Position numbers and translations under genes: made by a program. The notes under the pieces are model-generated. The model saw nothing but the letters and a program-made list of their open reading frames with translations. It had not been told where the DNA came from and searched no databases. Below, one piece after another: positions 34,583-46,390 of a DNA stretch of 64,000 nt (positions are counted from its first letter, which is position 1; each line of letters begins with the position of its first letter). The DNA lies in the NCBI GenBank assembly GCA_015680685.1, contig MNCI01027020.1, positions 298,247 to 362,246 of the forward strand. The letters run 5' to 3'. The stretch is from Gnetum montanum (taxonomy: Eukaryota; Streptophyta; Gnetopsida; Gnetales; Gnetaceae).

Positions 34583-36476
34583 GGCCGGTTCTTATTATTC
34601 TTGTTTCTGCTGTTGCTGTGTTTGGGTTTAGCCTCAGCTGCTATAGCAGCTACCATGGTCTTTGGGGCCTTTCCTTTGTCCTTCTTTGCGAAACTATTCT
34701 TATAAGTGACGTAATCTGGGTATTTACTTACCTCGGCTGCATCTTGTATGCTTTTCATCTAAGCCAAAGCTTGACTAAGTGAGCATGGAGCAAGATAATA
34801 TAGTTTTGATTTGATGAAGTCGTTCACTACACCTTTAAAAATGGCTAGTAAATAAGCTCCACGATAGGTTCATGGATTTCGTTAAGGGTTGCACTCCATC
34901 GTTGAATGAATTTTTCAACTGGTTCTAATGGGTCTTGCTTCACACTCATTAGTTGATCCAGCATGGTTTCTGGCTTCAAGTTATATTTGAAGCGTGTCAC
35001 AAACTGGGTCAAGAGTTCTTCCAAAGTCAAAATGGAGGAACGTGGCAACGCGTGATACCAATCTAGGGCTTTCCCTACTAGAGACATGGCAAAGACGCGA
35101 ATGATTATATGCAGCCATTGTTGCAGCAATAAAGACTCTAACTGAAAGGTGATGAGATGTGTGTTGGGATCTCCTTCTCCATCGTACTTCATGAAGGATG
35201 GGAGGGACATCCCAGGTGGTAATATCAAGGCAAGGATTGCAGGATTAACGGGATCATCTTGATAGAAGTCCATGACCTGTACCGCATCAGACCCAATAGC
35301 TTTGAGGCATTTTACTTTCTTGGTTAGGGTCTGAATAAGCTAGAATGCTTGGTCTAGACTCAGGGATGTTGTAGATATCTGAGGGATTGTAGAGGTGACT
35401 CCCACAGGTGGCATGGTAGCAGTGGCAACTTGACCTACCAGCTATGCTGCTGGGGCCACCCCTACCAAAGGTGTTGTTTGCATTGTCCACCATCTACTCG
35501 ATGGTGTCATTGGTGTAGTAATAGTGGGTTGAGCCACTAGGTAGGTTGTTTGGATGATGGGTGGGGGCCCCCATGGCCCCGCGCTAGGTTGTGCCATCTG
35601 GGGGATCGAGTAGACCTGAGGGTGAGTGTAATGAGACACCTGCAATGGTTGCAAAACAGAAAAAGATGGGAACAAAGGCCATCACATGGATGGGCATGGG
35701 CCCACCATAGTGAGCAGGATGGTCGCATATGTAGGAATCAATATGGGAGTTAGGTGTGGTTGTAGAGTAGGTACAGTGTGGACATGTGGTAGAGTAGCCA
35801 TGATAGGTATGTTACACATTGTGGTAGTGTGCTGGTAAATGGCTTGTGGTGGCATAGTTGCTGTGGATACAATCGGGCGATAGGGGTAATGAGGTGCTAG
35901 AAACATGGCATGGCTACCTATCGTAGTTACGGTTGCAGACTACTGAAGTGTAGGGGTGATGAAGAAGGGAGTGGCAATAGATGGTGGGTTGGTCCAAAAA
36001 GACTGGGTAGGTGGGAAAGGAATGGGGTTGGCTGGGCCTCCCTCGTCAGATTGGGAGTCAAGTTTCTCCTACCCATATTGAAAGGTATCATCCTAGTTGA
36101 ATGCTATGTCTTGTTGCCCCCTAAGCCTTGTCATCCTAATTAGTTGAACTAGTAGCCTTTGGTTTGCTTGTGTGTGAGGTAGGGCAACGCCCTGGTTAGG
36201 AATGAATTCCTTCCCATTGCAGTTAGCAAACTCGAAGCTACGTTTTTCTTCAAGTTCGTGTAAATCTAAAGGTAGGTTAGCCTGCACCTTTGCACAAAGG
36301 AAATTGTAATACTTATTGTACTGGGCTAGGCCCTCAGCTCCTCGATTTTGGATTCTGAGAGATCGGTGTGCTTCCGATGTTGGATTCAACCATTGTTCAG
36401 CATCAGTAGTACCTTGGGTTGTGAAGAGCACCTCCTTGTTGGGGATATTGCCAGCAATGGATGCAGAAGTCATCAT
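34583..36476 (-). pseudogene. Gag N-terminal and capsid region of element B (complete 5' end)
   Basis: Two adjacent ATGs at 36476 and 36473 start Gag (MMTSASIAG). RSLRIQNRGAEG and YNFLCAKVQANLPLDLHELE correspond to the N-terminal block of A's Gag. The capsid core (34845-35273) keeps MDFYQDDP, GEGDPNTHLI and VGKALDWYH. The proline-rich part between them is broken by stops. Confidence 0.83.
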
Positions 36477-36539
36477 TAAGCAAGTGATTTATGTGAAAAT
36501 TCTAGAAAGATTATGTGAAAATATTAGAAAATGCGGAGG

Positions 36540-37300
36540 AGCAGAAGGACTAAACAAAACAAAAACATGTGGCTTTTCTTCCTGCAGGATCCCAGAGGGA
36601 TTGTCGAGGCAACTGACCTGCATCACACAAGATGGAAACAACCTCAAAGGGTGTCACGCTTTCATCTATGCTGGCTAGGATGTAGGACACATGCAGGACC
36701 ACTATAGAAGAAGCAAGTTAAATCGTCATCTAAAGGCCTATTGTCTCGTAGGGTTCTAGAGGAACCATCAAGGCGACCAATCTACACCACAAGATGCACA
36801 AAAAACCACACAGGGTGTCGAGTCTACGCTAATGCAAGTCAGGGTGTTGAAGGCATACGAGACTACTGTAAGATGAGAAAATTAACTAGCAATCAAGTAA
36901 AATTTACATCTCTCAGGATCCCAGAGGGACTGTCGAGGTGACTGGTTTGTACCACATGGAATGAGGTAAAGAACGTAGGCGAGACAGTTGTAGGATGGGC
37001 AAATTAACTAGCACTTGGGTAGGCTTTATGTCTCACAGGGTCCCAGAGGGACTGTCCAGGTGATCAATCTGCACTGCACCAGGTGGGCTGCAATACACAA
37101 ACGAGACAACCATAGAATGAGCTAGTTAACTGGAAATTGGAGGCCTTATGTCCTGTGGGGCTCTGGAGGAACCATCGAGGCGACCGATCTATTCGACACA
37201 GAACACAAACAACCATAAGAGGGTGTCGCGTCTACACTCGTGTGTATCAGAGTGCAGAAGGCTTATAAAACTATCATGACACATAGCAAAGGCATAAAAT
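36540..37300 (-). repeat. Five tandem leader repeats of element B
   Basis: Five diverged copies (starting near 36585, 36745, 36910, 37030 and 37150; spacing 120-165 bp) each contain a core like CCCAGAGGGACTGTCGAGG followed by a GACCGATCT-like stretch. Some then have GGGTGTCG near CTACGC. They fill the RNA leader between primer site and gag. G (40145) and D (50650) carry one copy of this core in the same place. Confidence 0.75.
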
Positions 37301-37311
37301 TCCCTTCTACT

Positions 37312-37327
37312 AGTGCCAAAAGACTGT
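37312..37327 (-). other. Primer-binding site, diverged tRNA-Asn type (element B)
   Basis: Plus strand CCCTTCTACTAGTGCCA-like sequence before the LTR; CTAGTGCCA is intact and the inner part is mutated relative to element A. Confidence 0.6.
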
Positions 37328-37334
37328 TGCAACC

Positions 37335-38886
37335 GAAAATATCAGCAGCTGGAATAACGCCAAAGTCGGTAGACACAACAGTTCCAACCCTGTGCCCACG
37401 GGAGGGTGGTGCTGGGTGTGTACGAACACGGGGTGCTCTGAATGGTTTGGTTGATCAAACAAGGACTTACATCAGCATCAATATAGCCTTTTGTAGTATG
37501 AATAGTACGAGTTGTTGTATGGTGCTTATGGATAAATTTAGCAAGAAAGAAAGGNTATGAATAGTATGAGTTGTTGTATGGTGCTTATGGATAAATTTAG
37601 CAAGAAAGAAAGGGGACTAAAAAGATGCAACGATGATGCAGAAATGACAAATAGACGTAAGCACGAAAATAATATGAAACGATGCTCAAAGGTGAGCAAA
37701 AATAAAATAGAAATAATGCAAGGAAGCTAGACAGTAAATAAGAAGCAACAAAAGATATATTTAAGAACATGCACAGATTTAGAGCTACAAATCTATCCGA
37801 CCAGGGAGTGGCACAGTCGACTATACGACGTGACTGAGTGCAGAAGGTTCAAAAATAGCCAAAGCGTGCTGGGAAACAGGAAATGGCTATGCACTTGGGC
37901 ATAGATGTCATGTACATACAATGTGGGTGGGATCCTACCAAGGTGGTAGAATGAGGCCACAGGCTTTATGCTAGCCAAGAGAGGTTCCTATCATAGATTG
38001 GTCACCTCTCCTTTTCTTTTCCTTCTTATCAGATCACAGGTGCTTTTCTTTTTTGTCTTTTTTCTCTTGTTCATTTTTTCTTTTCTGAATAGTCCTTTTC
38101 ATGCTGTTTTATGGGCTATTTATAGGGTGGAAGGTGGGAAAAATGACCATTTTAAAATTACATGTTGCATACCTTCGCCTCCTCACTAGTGCTACCTAAG
38201 CCATTTGTAACCGTTGGGCTTGCCAGACTATTGCGATGCGAGGAATAACAGTGATCCTACTAAGTTGTGACTATGCTGCTAGCCCCTAGAGGCATGTGCC
38301 AATGGCTTGCTTGAGGTGGATTTCATTGATGTTGCACAACCACCTTCATGCCATGCTGTATTTTGTGATGTGACTTGCTTGGCGTGACGTAGCCTCTTGC
38401 TGCGCGTCTCGCTATATGTCACGTATTTGTTACGCGATGCTACGCTACGTAGCATAGCGTAGCGTAGCGATCGACATTGATCACAACAGCTTTGCTAATT
38501 TGCAAACCATTCCCCTAAGATGCAAGTTTTGTACACTTTGCTGATTTCACCTTTCGAACTGCCTTATGACCCTTTTCGTAGGATTGCTATGCCTTGTTGC
38601 GCCATGTAGCTCAGTGTAGCGTAGCAGCAGACATGGTCTACCACTTCCTTACAAAAAGAGAGGTCACTGTAGAACTCAAAGTTGGGTGAGGGGAGTGGAT
38701 AATGAAGTTGTTTCTATGTTACACCATGTGATAGTGCATAGCATAACATATTGTTCTGCCATTGCTTCCTTTGGCTTGCTACGCTACACATCGTAGCATA
38801 GCACGCTTTGTGACTTAGAAAACTTGCTGAACTGCTTCTTTCATGCACCTAGGTGACTGTCTCTAATTTTGGACATTGTTTTTGAG
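37335..38886 (-). mobile_element. 5' LTR of element B
   Basis: The left end TGTTGCAACC follows the primer site. U5 has the shared GGTTTGGTTGATCAAACAAGG block; TATA (CTATTTATAG on plus) is at 38116-38125. U3 (38250-38830) is rich in ACGCTACGTAGC-type palindromes, with a perfect GCTACGTAGC at 38444-38453. The right boundary near 38886 is estimated from the position of an ATTTTGG-ACATTGTTTT remnant of the terminal motif. Confidence 0.7.
37497..37613. other. Unmerged contig overlap at a single N (37555)
   Basis: The 58 bases before the N are repeated after it with one mismatch. This is the signature of two contigs laid end to end without merging their overlap. Confidence 0.9.
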
Positions 38887-39065
38887 TAGGCTATCAGCTA
38901 TTTAGACTACTTTGGTGGGCAGGCGAGTTAGTACAAAACTCGCCCATGCCTAAAGTAGAAAATTTAATGGACTGGCCATCCTAGACTTAGAACGTTCTTT
39001 CCCGATGGACTTCCATGGTGCTTGTGCAGATCACAAGACCCTGGTGAAGCCAGGATGACCCCACA
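38887..39065. other. Unclassified 180-bp stretch between LTR B and gag of G
   Basis: No ORF or family homology recognised. It may be Gag of element G in a decayed frame, since B is expected to have inserted into G about here. Confidence 0.3.
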
Positions 39066-40065
39066 TTTCCTTTTAGGATGTTTCAAGTGCCATTAGAATA
39101 GTCCTTGTAGGTAGTGTTATCTGTGGCATCCACCATCCGGTAGTTGGTGTAGATGGGGCAACCACCATCAGCTGCGCCATTGGGTATGCTGTTTGTGTAA
39201 CCGGGGGCATGAGCAATGGTACTATAGCTAGGTTTAGCATTTGTGGAACTTGACTTTTATGGTGGGGATGGTGGTGCATTTGCGCAGGATGGGTAACAAG
39301 GGACATGTTGGGGGCCCACCATATGGTGGCGGCAAGCTCTGTCGTATGAGTTAGGAGGCAAGTTGGTGTTGTAGGTAATTGGGACATAGGTACCACATGT
39401 ACATGCAGTGACACAAGCATAGGTACACAATGAGGTGGGTTAGGTAATTACGCCCACTGAGGAATGATCTATGAGGGACCTTCACCCAGAAGTGTAGTCG
39501 GAGAAAGAAAGTGTAGACGTGGCGAATGCGGGATTCGATCGGTATTGGACAATGTCAGAGGTGTGGTAAACATGAACAATGGATTTATGTGGGACATCGT
39601 GAAAGGAGGGGCCATGGTGAAATCAACATGACTGCCTCCTTTAGAGTGAGATTCTAGATCGTCTTGTCCATCGTGAAATGTTTCATCATGGAACAAGACC
39701 TCTAGCTATTCTGGTGATGTCTTAGCCATCAACATTTGATCTAAGATCCACTTTTTCTAATCTGTCAGGGGAACATTAGCATTAGGTGAAGGAATAAATT
39801 TCTTCCCATTGCACTACATAAACTTGTACTCTTGTTTTTGCTCAAGTTCTTGTGGATACATAGGCAGGTTTGCCACTAGCTTAGCGCAGAGGAAATTCTA
39901 GTGTTCCTTGGGCTGATCTTGTCCCTCAGGCTCCTTATTTTGTAGCCTAAGGGAATGGCATGGTTGCACTAGACTAGTTGGTTGCTTGACCACAGGAGGT
40001 GTAACTTGCAGAGTCCAAGGGTTTTTGAGATTGGCAGTGTCAACGGCTATGGTTGATGTAACCAT
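39066..40065 (-). pseudogene. Gag N-terminal fragment of element G
   Basis: The ATG at 40065 starts MVTSTIAVDTANLKNPW. After it come CHSLRLQNKEPEGQ and NFLCAKLVANLPMYPQELEQ, equivalent to the N-terminal Gag blocks of A and B. The proline-rich segment (39073-39420) has PPVTQTAYPMAQ and GWWMPQITLP, then stops. The capsid core is missing: the element is cut before it, probably by the insertion of B. Confidence 0.7.
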
Positions 40066-40129
40066 TTTCGAAATAATGATGATATAAAGGTAAATATTGG
40101 AAAGACAAAGGTAAACTAAGATAATAATT

Positions 40130-40289
40130 GGGGCTTTTTATCTTGTAGGATTCCAAAGGAATCGTCGAAGTGACCGATTTACACCAAACAATTTCGTAAA
40201 CAACCTCGGAGGTATTACGTTTACGTTGATTGACAATGGGTATAGACAGCTTACAAGACTAGCCATAAAATCTAGATTAGCTATGAAGG
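40130..40289 (-). other. Leader of element G
   Basis: One copy of the leader core (TTCCAAAGGAATCGTCGAAG) and of the GACCGATTT stretch, between gag and the primer site. Confidence 0.6.
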
Positions 40290-40306
40290 CCCTCCTTCTA
40301 GCACCA
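40290..40306 (-). other. Primer-binding site, tRNA-Asn type (element G)
   Basis: CCCTCCTTCTAGCACCA on the plus strand: one base off the tRNA-Asn 3' end (A for G), at a different position from the change in element A. Confidence 0.75.
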
Positions 40307-40312
40307 GAAAAA

Positions 40313-41699
40313 TGTAACAATGGAAAACATCGGTCACTAGAAATATCGAATGAAAGTCCATGTACATAGTTCTAACCTCGAATTTGTGAGAGGGCCATGC
40401 TGGAGAAAGACAAATCCAAGGTGCCCTAAATGGTCTTGTTGATCAGACAGGGACTTACTTGATCAGTAAAAAAAATTTGTGATGTTTCAATGATAGAATA
40501 ATGATTCTTTATGGTTCTTTTCAAGGATGTTGTAACGTTTTTAATTTCAGAGATAATTAGGAGAAGATGTAATTGATTAGAGAGATTCGCAGAATTAATA
40601 AAGAAAAGAGACAATAGATCGAGTTTGGGACGTGATCGAACCCCAAGATCTGGGATCCAATCCACAAAAGATATATTTAGATACAATGATTACAAATGGA
40701 CTTTGATTTGAGCAAAGCGCATGCTGATAAGAAGAAAAGCTAAGCAAAGATGAAACAAGCAAAAACCAATCTACCTTATTCTAGTAGATCTAGATACAGA
40801 GATGCCAAACCCTCAGCAGAATGTTTGTCAATCAGCTATTTTTGAACAAACATTCTCATCAACTCCCTTTGATATCCTTTCTATCACTAGTCTCTTTTGA
40901 TTTTTCTTTTCAATCACTGCTAGAGGTTCTCAATTATTGCCAATGGAGGAACAAGTTGCTCGTAGAGAAAATCTTTCAATCTCCCCCCCTTTTTTTTGTT
41001 CTTTTCTTTTTTCGGTTGGCATATTTATAAGGTTAAGATCAGGAGAAAAATGTGGTTTAGATGACACATGTCCTGAACCTACAAAATGCCATTGACTTGA
41101 TGTGGTGATTTTTGAAGTTCATGATGCCACACTAGCTTACGCACTAAAGTGTAATGCATCGTAAATTGGAAATTTGGTGACAGGTTACTTCTTGATTACG
41201 CAATGACATGATGGAGATCATATCGCATCATACAAACTACTGCTACTTGTATTAAGCCACCATTATCCATGCTTGGACTACACTGTGTTGTGCTAGATTA
41301 CGCTTCATAGAATAATCCATCGTAAAATAGCACATCTGTAAAAAAAATGAAGTTTTTGTTGAAGCCTTGAACATTTTTCATCCCTAATTTTTGTGGTGTA
41401 CTATTTTCTAACATTACGCTGCATAATGTGATGTTACGCTATGTTGTGTAATACAGCGTAATTTTCCAAAAGTTAAGATTTTCGAAACAGAGAACTTGCA
41501 AAGTTGGAATTTTTGCCGCCATGCATCTATCGCTTCTCTCCGTCTTCTAGAATTTTCTTGAGCTGTGCCACATAGTGTGGTGGGATAGACCTTTGACTGA
41601 AAAGGAACTTGCTACGCTGCACCTTGTTGCAACCCTTTGTCTGAATCACCAGCCTTTTGCTGAACCACTGAGGCCTCAAAATTTTCATGGTGTTTTACA
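40313..41699 (-). mobile_element. 5' LTR of element G
   Basis: Left end TGTAACAATGG and right end GTGTTTTACA define termini TG...CA of the minus strand. U5 has the shared block with CCCTAAATGGTC and GATCAGACAGGGAC. TATTTATA is at 41021. U3 has TACGCTGCATAATG-like palindromic words. TGGCA next to the right end is the predicted target-site duplication in element D. Confidence 0.78.
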
Positions 41700-42330
41700 T
41701 GGCATGATGTAGTTTACCTTTAAAATATTGACCTCTCATCAGAGTACTCATGAGAGAGTCAAAATCAATCCAAGAATAGGCTAGTTGTGATGCCACAACA
41801 TTGTTAATTTTCTTGGGGATGTGTTTTTCTCCATTCTCATTTCTTTTCTGAACCTTCTTTGGGTTTAGCTTATTACTGAATGTTAGCTACAAGTTGGACA
41901 TTGAGAAGATGGGTTTTTGTTTGATGCAACCACATTACATCTATAGAATAGATGTTTTCTCCTAGGGATGATTCACATTACATTCTCTTGGGCCTTAACC
42001 AACCAATAAAGGCTCCCCATGGGATGAGTTGCATTATGTCCACCATGGATTCTATAGTTGACGTGAAGGAAGGTGCAATGTAGGTCACAATGCATATGCA
42101 TCAAAGGGATGTGCAATCATGAGTAGGTGGGAGATTAGAGGATATTGGGATGAAGGAGTGGATGGGCATAGGTTGTAATAAGGATGAGGGGAATGTGCAC
42201 TCTTGAGTGGCTCAACTAGTCCAATCAAGCACATCAGCACAATGTGGTGACTTGCTGCTATGATGAGATGCATCTTTGCACGACTGCCTCCAAGGTTTCA
42301 TCTTGCAAACACAACTTAGAGAAGATAAGA
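41700..42330 (-). mobile_element. 3' internal region of element D, cut by G
   Basis: Several blocks match 63480-64000 in the same order and orientation (CCTCTCATCNNAGT, ACATCTATAG, AACCANCCNNNAAAGGCTC, ATGTGCACTCTT). In F this region lies about 300 bp upstream of the 3' LTR, so in D it is the part before the 3' end, interrupted by G at 41699. No coding function recognised. Confidence 0.6.
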
Positions 42331-42525
42331 AAACCACAAAAAATGAATTGCTAAAGAAAATATCAGATGTGGAGATGTTGTAGTTACTAGATTCGAAGAT
42401 GCTGCAAATATGTCAAATGTTGTATCAATTACAAGTGCTTAGGAAGCTAGTGAAAGTTCTAGGGCAATGATGTTACAAGTCCTCTAAAGGCAATGCCAAG
42501 TGTTCAAATCAAATCAGAAACATGC
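42331..42525. other. Unclassified stretch beside the hairpin cluster of D
   Basis: This is where A and B have the last exon of the antisense gene. A plus-strand reading with FEDAANMSNVVSITS could be a remnant, but the match is too weak to call. Confidence 0.25.
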
Positions 42526-43065
42526 TAATTTAAAGTCTTGGTAGACTGTGAACTTAGTTTAAGGTCCTGGTAGACCATGATGTGCTAGTTTATAGTCATA
42601 GTAGACTATTGGATGCTAGTTTAATGTTGTAGCAGATAGTGGATGTTGTGCCAATTTAACATCATGACCCAAGGACGAGCTATTGTGCCAATTTAAAATC
42701 ATGATCTAAGGATGAGCTATTGCGCTAGTTTAATTTCATAACCCAAGGATGGGCTATTATACTAGTTTAACATCATGACCCAAGGATTAGCTGTGCCAGT
42801 TTATAGTCATAACAAGTTGGTGCTTACCTTGCTTGTGTAAGGTGTGATGCAACATGCACAGTCATGGTGTGTGCCTACAAGATCTTGCAAAAATCAACTA
42901 GAAAGAAAATAACATCAAGTAACACTCATTGTAAATAGAGTTAAAATGCACAAATGAAAGGAAAGCAGTGCAAAAATTGATAGTTTTAGGTCATTCTGGG
43001 CCATAGGCTAGTTTAAGGTCTTTTCAAGCCATGAGTTAGTTTAAGGCCTTTTCAAGCCATGTGTT
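42526..43065 (+). repeat. Hairpin-repeat cluster of element D
   Basis: About ten units after (T)AGTTTAA. Stems include AGTC-TTGGTA-GACT, GGTC-CTGGTA-GACC (42563-42576) and ATAGTC-ATAGTA-GACTAT (42592-42609), all with 6-nt loops. Units from 42640 to 42800 (ATCATGACCCAAGGAT type) and three near 43000 are decayed. It lies directly downstream of D's protease, as in A and B. Confidence 0.8.
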
Positions 43066-43249
43066 TTTGTAGTGTTTTTATTTTTGAAATGCAATGCATA
43101 AGCTAAGTAGATGAATGTGTAAACAAAGTAGAAATTCATAAACAAAGTGTAGTGTGTAAACTAGGCAAGTAGATGTAATGTAAATGCATGAACAAATGCA
43201 ACCCAAGAAAAAACTAAATGTGCATGGCCAATGGAGGCAAACGATAGGT

Positions 43250-44030
43250 AGGCATCTAGAACATTTTTTTCCAAGGGAGATTCTTGGTCATGTAGTTGGT
43301 TCCTAATTAGGTGTGGATTAGGGAGCATGCAAGGCTTACGATTCTCTAGGAGGCTATTGGCTTCAACCACTCATTTGGGTGTGTTAGCCTTAGGTGCTAC
43401 ATTGGTTGTCGTAGGTGTACCACCAAGTAGCTCCTCTTCTGAAACTTGCACCATGTCTATGTTATGGATAATCAAAGAGGAAGTGTTATCACCATGGATG
43501 ATGACTTGACCACCTTCGTATGGAAGGTGGATTTCTTGGTGGATGGGAGAGGAGATGACCCTTAGTTAGGCTAGCCAAAGCCTACCCAGAATCATGTTGA
43601 AACCTGGCATCTCATTTATGACAATGAAATTTTCACTGGTGGGGAATTTCTCTCCTACCACAAATGCTAAGTTGATTATACCCTTGACAATGATGCATGA
43701 TTCATTCAAGTATTTTAGACACATGGTTTTGGTTGGCCTGATTTCATCTACTAGTCCTAGTTTGTTGATGATGGAGTACAGGAACACATTCGTTGCTGCA
43801 CCATCATCAACATGCACTCTATGGATGGTGCACTACCCAACACGTATGCTAATGGCTAGTGGAGCTATAGTAATCTCCCCTTGTTCGGGGTTGACTTTGA
43901 AAGTATCATTGCAGAACACTAGGGATTTTGAACTTGATTCTTGTGGCGTAGGGGGCAAGATTGTTGCACAGATGGATGCCTCATTTGTAGGGATGTCTTC
44001 CGTAACATGAATGGAGGCCAAGATTCAAGA
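43250..44030 (-). pseudogene. Protease of element D
   Basis: 43566-43817 encodes MHVDDGAATNVF, INEMPGFNMILGRLWLA; an upstream stretch (43833-44021) has MASIHVTEDIPTNEASI, equivalent to the pre-protease block SIPVTEDLPPNE of element A. The tail toward 43250 is broken. The Asp-Asp-Gly active site is conserved despite strong divergence from A and B. 43066-43249 between repeats and protease holds nothing recognisable. Confidence 0.78.
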
Positions 44031-45010
44031 CAAGGCTTAGCAGTAAGTAGATGAGATCATGCCTAGGTTGTACAAGCTCAACATTATGTTCTTTTGCTTG
44101 AGCATTTGTTTTACCTAGGTTAGGATAGTTATGAAGTCTTTGTCATTTGTTGTTGTGTTGGCCTTGATTTCCTCCATGTTGCTTGAAAGACAGATCTCTT
44201 GAGGAGGGGGATTAGGCTTGGTTTTCTTGGCCTACTTGGGGGTAGGGATCCCAGTTTTTGGTTGTTTCTTGTTAGTTATAGCCTTTTCTTTAGCCATAGG
44301 GGTCGCGAGGCATTCATTTGTCCTCTTACATTACCATTTGGTAGGCCTACCTAGGTCACTAGTGGGGTTTACCCTCGAGGGAGGAGAGATTGAAACATTT
44401 CCAACTGTTGGGCTTTGGGTAGCTAAGGGGCCATCATGTTGTGGGACCCTTATGACAAAGGGTAGTTTAGGAGTTGTTGTAGAGGTTTTTGTATGACTAG
44501 CTCATTGTGGCACCTTGATGATGAAAGTTTTCTTAGTGGTTGTTGTTGTTGCATCATGCTAGTTTAACATCTTAACGAATGATTGGTTTAGAACCTTGAC
44601 CACAAAGGCTATTATGGGTGCCTAAGGTGGCACTTTAATAACAAAGGAAGGCCTCTTATTTGTGGAGGCCAAGGGGATCCTTGCCTTGATACAAGGCACA
44701 TGGATCACAAAAGGTTTTTGCATAGGTTTGGTCTTGCCACCTATACTAATGGAATTTAGGACATAGGAGGCATCGTCTATGTTGGATTGATTCACTATGT
44801 CGAGCACCAGTTGTTCCCATTCTATCATTCTTTATAGGTCATCTTGCAAAGCATGACAGTTGTCAATATTGTGACCATCCAATTGGTGGTAATGATAGTA
44901 TTGGTGCAATTTAAAATGTTGTCAAACCGAGGGCTCATTTGGTACTACTAATGCAAGTTTCCTTAGTACTTCATATTACTTGTCATGTTTTTGGCTGGTA
45001 ATCTCTGATA
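44031..45010 (-). pseudogene. Gag C-terminal region of element D
   Basis: Linker phrases KPFVIHVP and SFVIKVPP (44622-44828) and a zinc-knuckle-like YYHYHQLDGHNIDNC near 44870, with stops elsewhere. The first Cys of the motif is replaced. Confidence 0.65.
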
Positions 45011-46390
45011 TGTGTTTGTATTGGATTTTCCTAGATTTTAGGATTTACTCTAGTAGTTTAGAGGATTCCATTGGTAGTGTTGTATACTTTGAGTAGTATT
45101 TGCAGTGAAATTTGGGCCTTGGGGTGGCCCCTACTGATGTAGGTGAGTTGTCAGCAGAGTTGGTGATTTTGTCAGATAGGACCTTAGGTTGCTTAGCTGT
45201 TGGGGCTTGGTTGGTTACTTTTGTGCTTACGGCCACTATTGCTACTATTGTGTTTTGCTTGCAAGCATGTTGGTTTCTGTAGGCCACATAAGCTGGGTTA
45301 ATGCTAGCTTGCACTACTTACTCTACGCTTTTTTCTTAGGCAAAGGCTTGGCTAAGTGAATTTGGGGCTAGATAATATAGTTTGGACTTAATAACATCAT
45401 TTACTACACCTTTGAAGATGGCCAGTAGATGTGCCTTCGCTAGGGGTTCATGAATTTCACTCAATGCAACATTCCAACATTGGAGGAATTTTGGCATGGG
45501 CTCTAAAGGCCCCTACTTAACCTACATAAGCTAGTTTAGGGTTGCCTCAAGCTTTAGGTTGTACATGAAGCATGTCACAAACTTGCTTATGAGATCCTCC
45601 AAAGAGGAGATTGAGGCCTTGGGTAGTGTGCAGTACCAGTCTAAGGCCTTGTCCATGAGTGACATGGGGAACATGCACATGATGGCATGTGGCCAAGCTT
45701 GAAATAGTATGAACTTAGATCGAAATCTGACCAAGTGTGCATTAGGATCCCCTTGCCCATTTTACTTGGTGAATTGAGGTAGCTAGATCCCAGTTGGAAG
45801 AGCTAGAGGTGGTACCATAGGTCTTATGGGATCATCTTGGTAGAAGTCCACCACCTTGATGGTGTCAGAGGAGGTAGCCTTAAGTTAGTTTATCTCCTCC
45901 ATCTAGCTTTGGATTAGCTGGAATGCCTGATCCAAGCTTAGGGATGTGCTAGCTAGTTGCATTGGCTGGGCTTGGGTTGTTTGCATAGCATAGGATAGAA
46001 TTGTTGGTTGTGGAGTTTTCTAGTTTAATGTCGTAGTGGATGGTTATTACCAGTTTAATGTCGTAGTGGATGGTTGTTGTCAGTTTAACATCATAGCGGA
46101 CAAGCATTGCTAGTTTAATGTCATAGTGGATGGTTTTTTCCAGTTTAACGTCATAGCGGACAAGCATTGATAGTTTAACATCATAGAGAATGGTTTTTGA
46201 TGTGTTGTCTGAGTGATGGGTGCAATGATTGAAGTAGGCCATACATGAGTGGGTCGAACAGACATCACAGATGCCAATGAGATAGGTGAGACATAGGATG
46301 CCTAAGTTATTTGGAGCTGAGAGGTGGACCTTACATGAGCATTGTGTTGGGAAAATGCATTAGTTTCTTGCAAGGAAGGCAGAATTGGCG
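45011..46390 (-). pseudogene. Gag of element D with hairpin repeats inside the reading frame
   Basis: Capsid signatures are readable across stops: VVDFYQDD near 45845, GQGDPNAHLVRFRSKF, and FPMSLMDKALDWYCTLPKAS (45531-45734). Upstream, an open frame (45949-46242) runs through six hairpin units and translates them as a peptide repeat of the form (I/V)(H/R)YD(I/V)KL. Proline-rich N-terminal Gag sequence resumes on the far side up to about 46390, where inverted element H begins. The Gag start codon is lost. Confidence 0.65.
46015..46195 (+). repeat. Six hairpin units inside the gag frame of D
   Basis: Units alternate between TAGTTTAATGTCGTAGTGG and CAGTTTAACRTCATAGCGG types, with GTC-ATAGCG-GAC stems or the G-U-tolerant GTC-GTAGTG-GAT. 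Spacing is close to 30-33 bp, a multiple of three where the frame stays open. Confidence 0.75.

Larger units (their letters stand above)
18233..36416. repeat. Tandem segmental duplication, copy 2
   Basis: The second copy lacks the large gap and the inverted patch and is the better one to annotate from. It ends at 36416 (ACCTTG), after which B's gag continues uniquely to its start codon. The join between copies, at 18233-18235, shares only TTG with both parental sequences. Confidence 0.92.

Noticed and set aside
40290-40306. tRNA-Asn gene
   Set aside because: Only the 3' 17 bases match and they stand exactly at LTR borders, so they are primer-binding sites.
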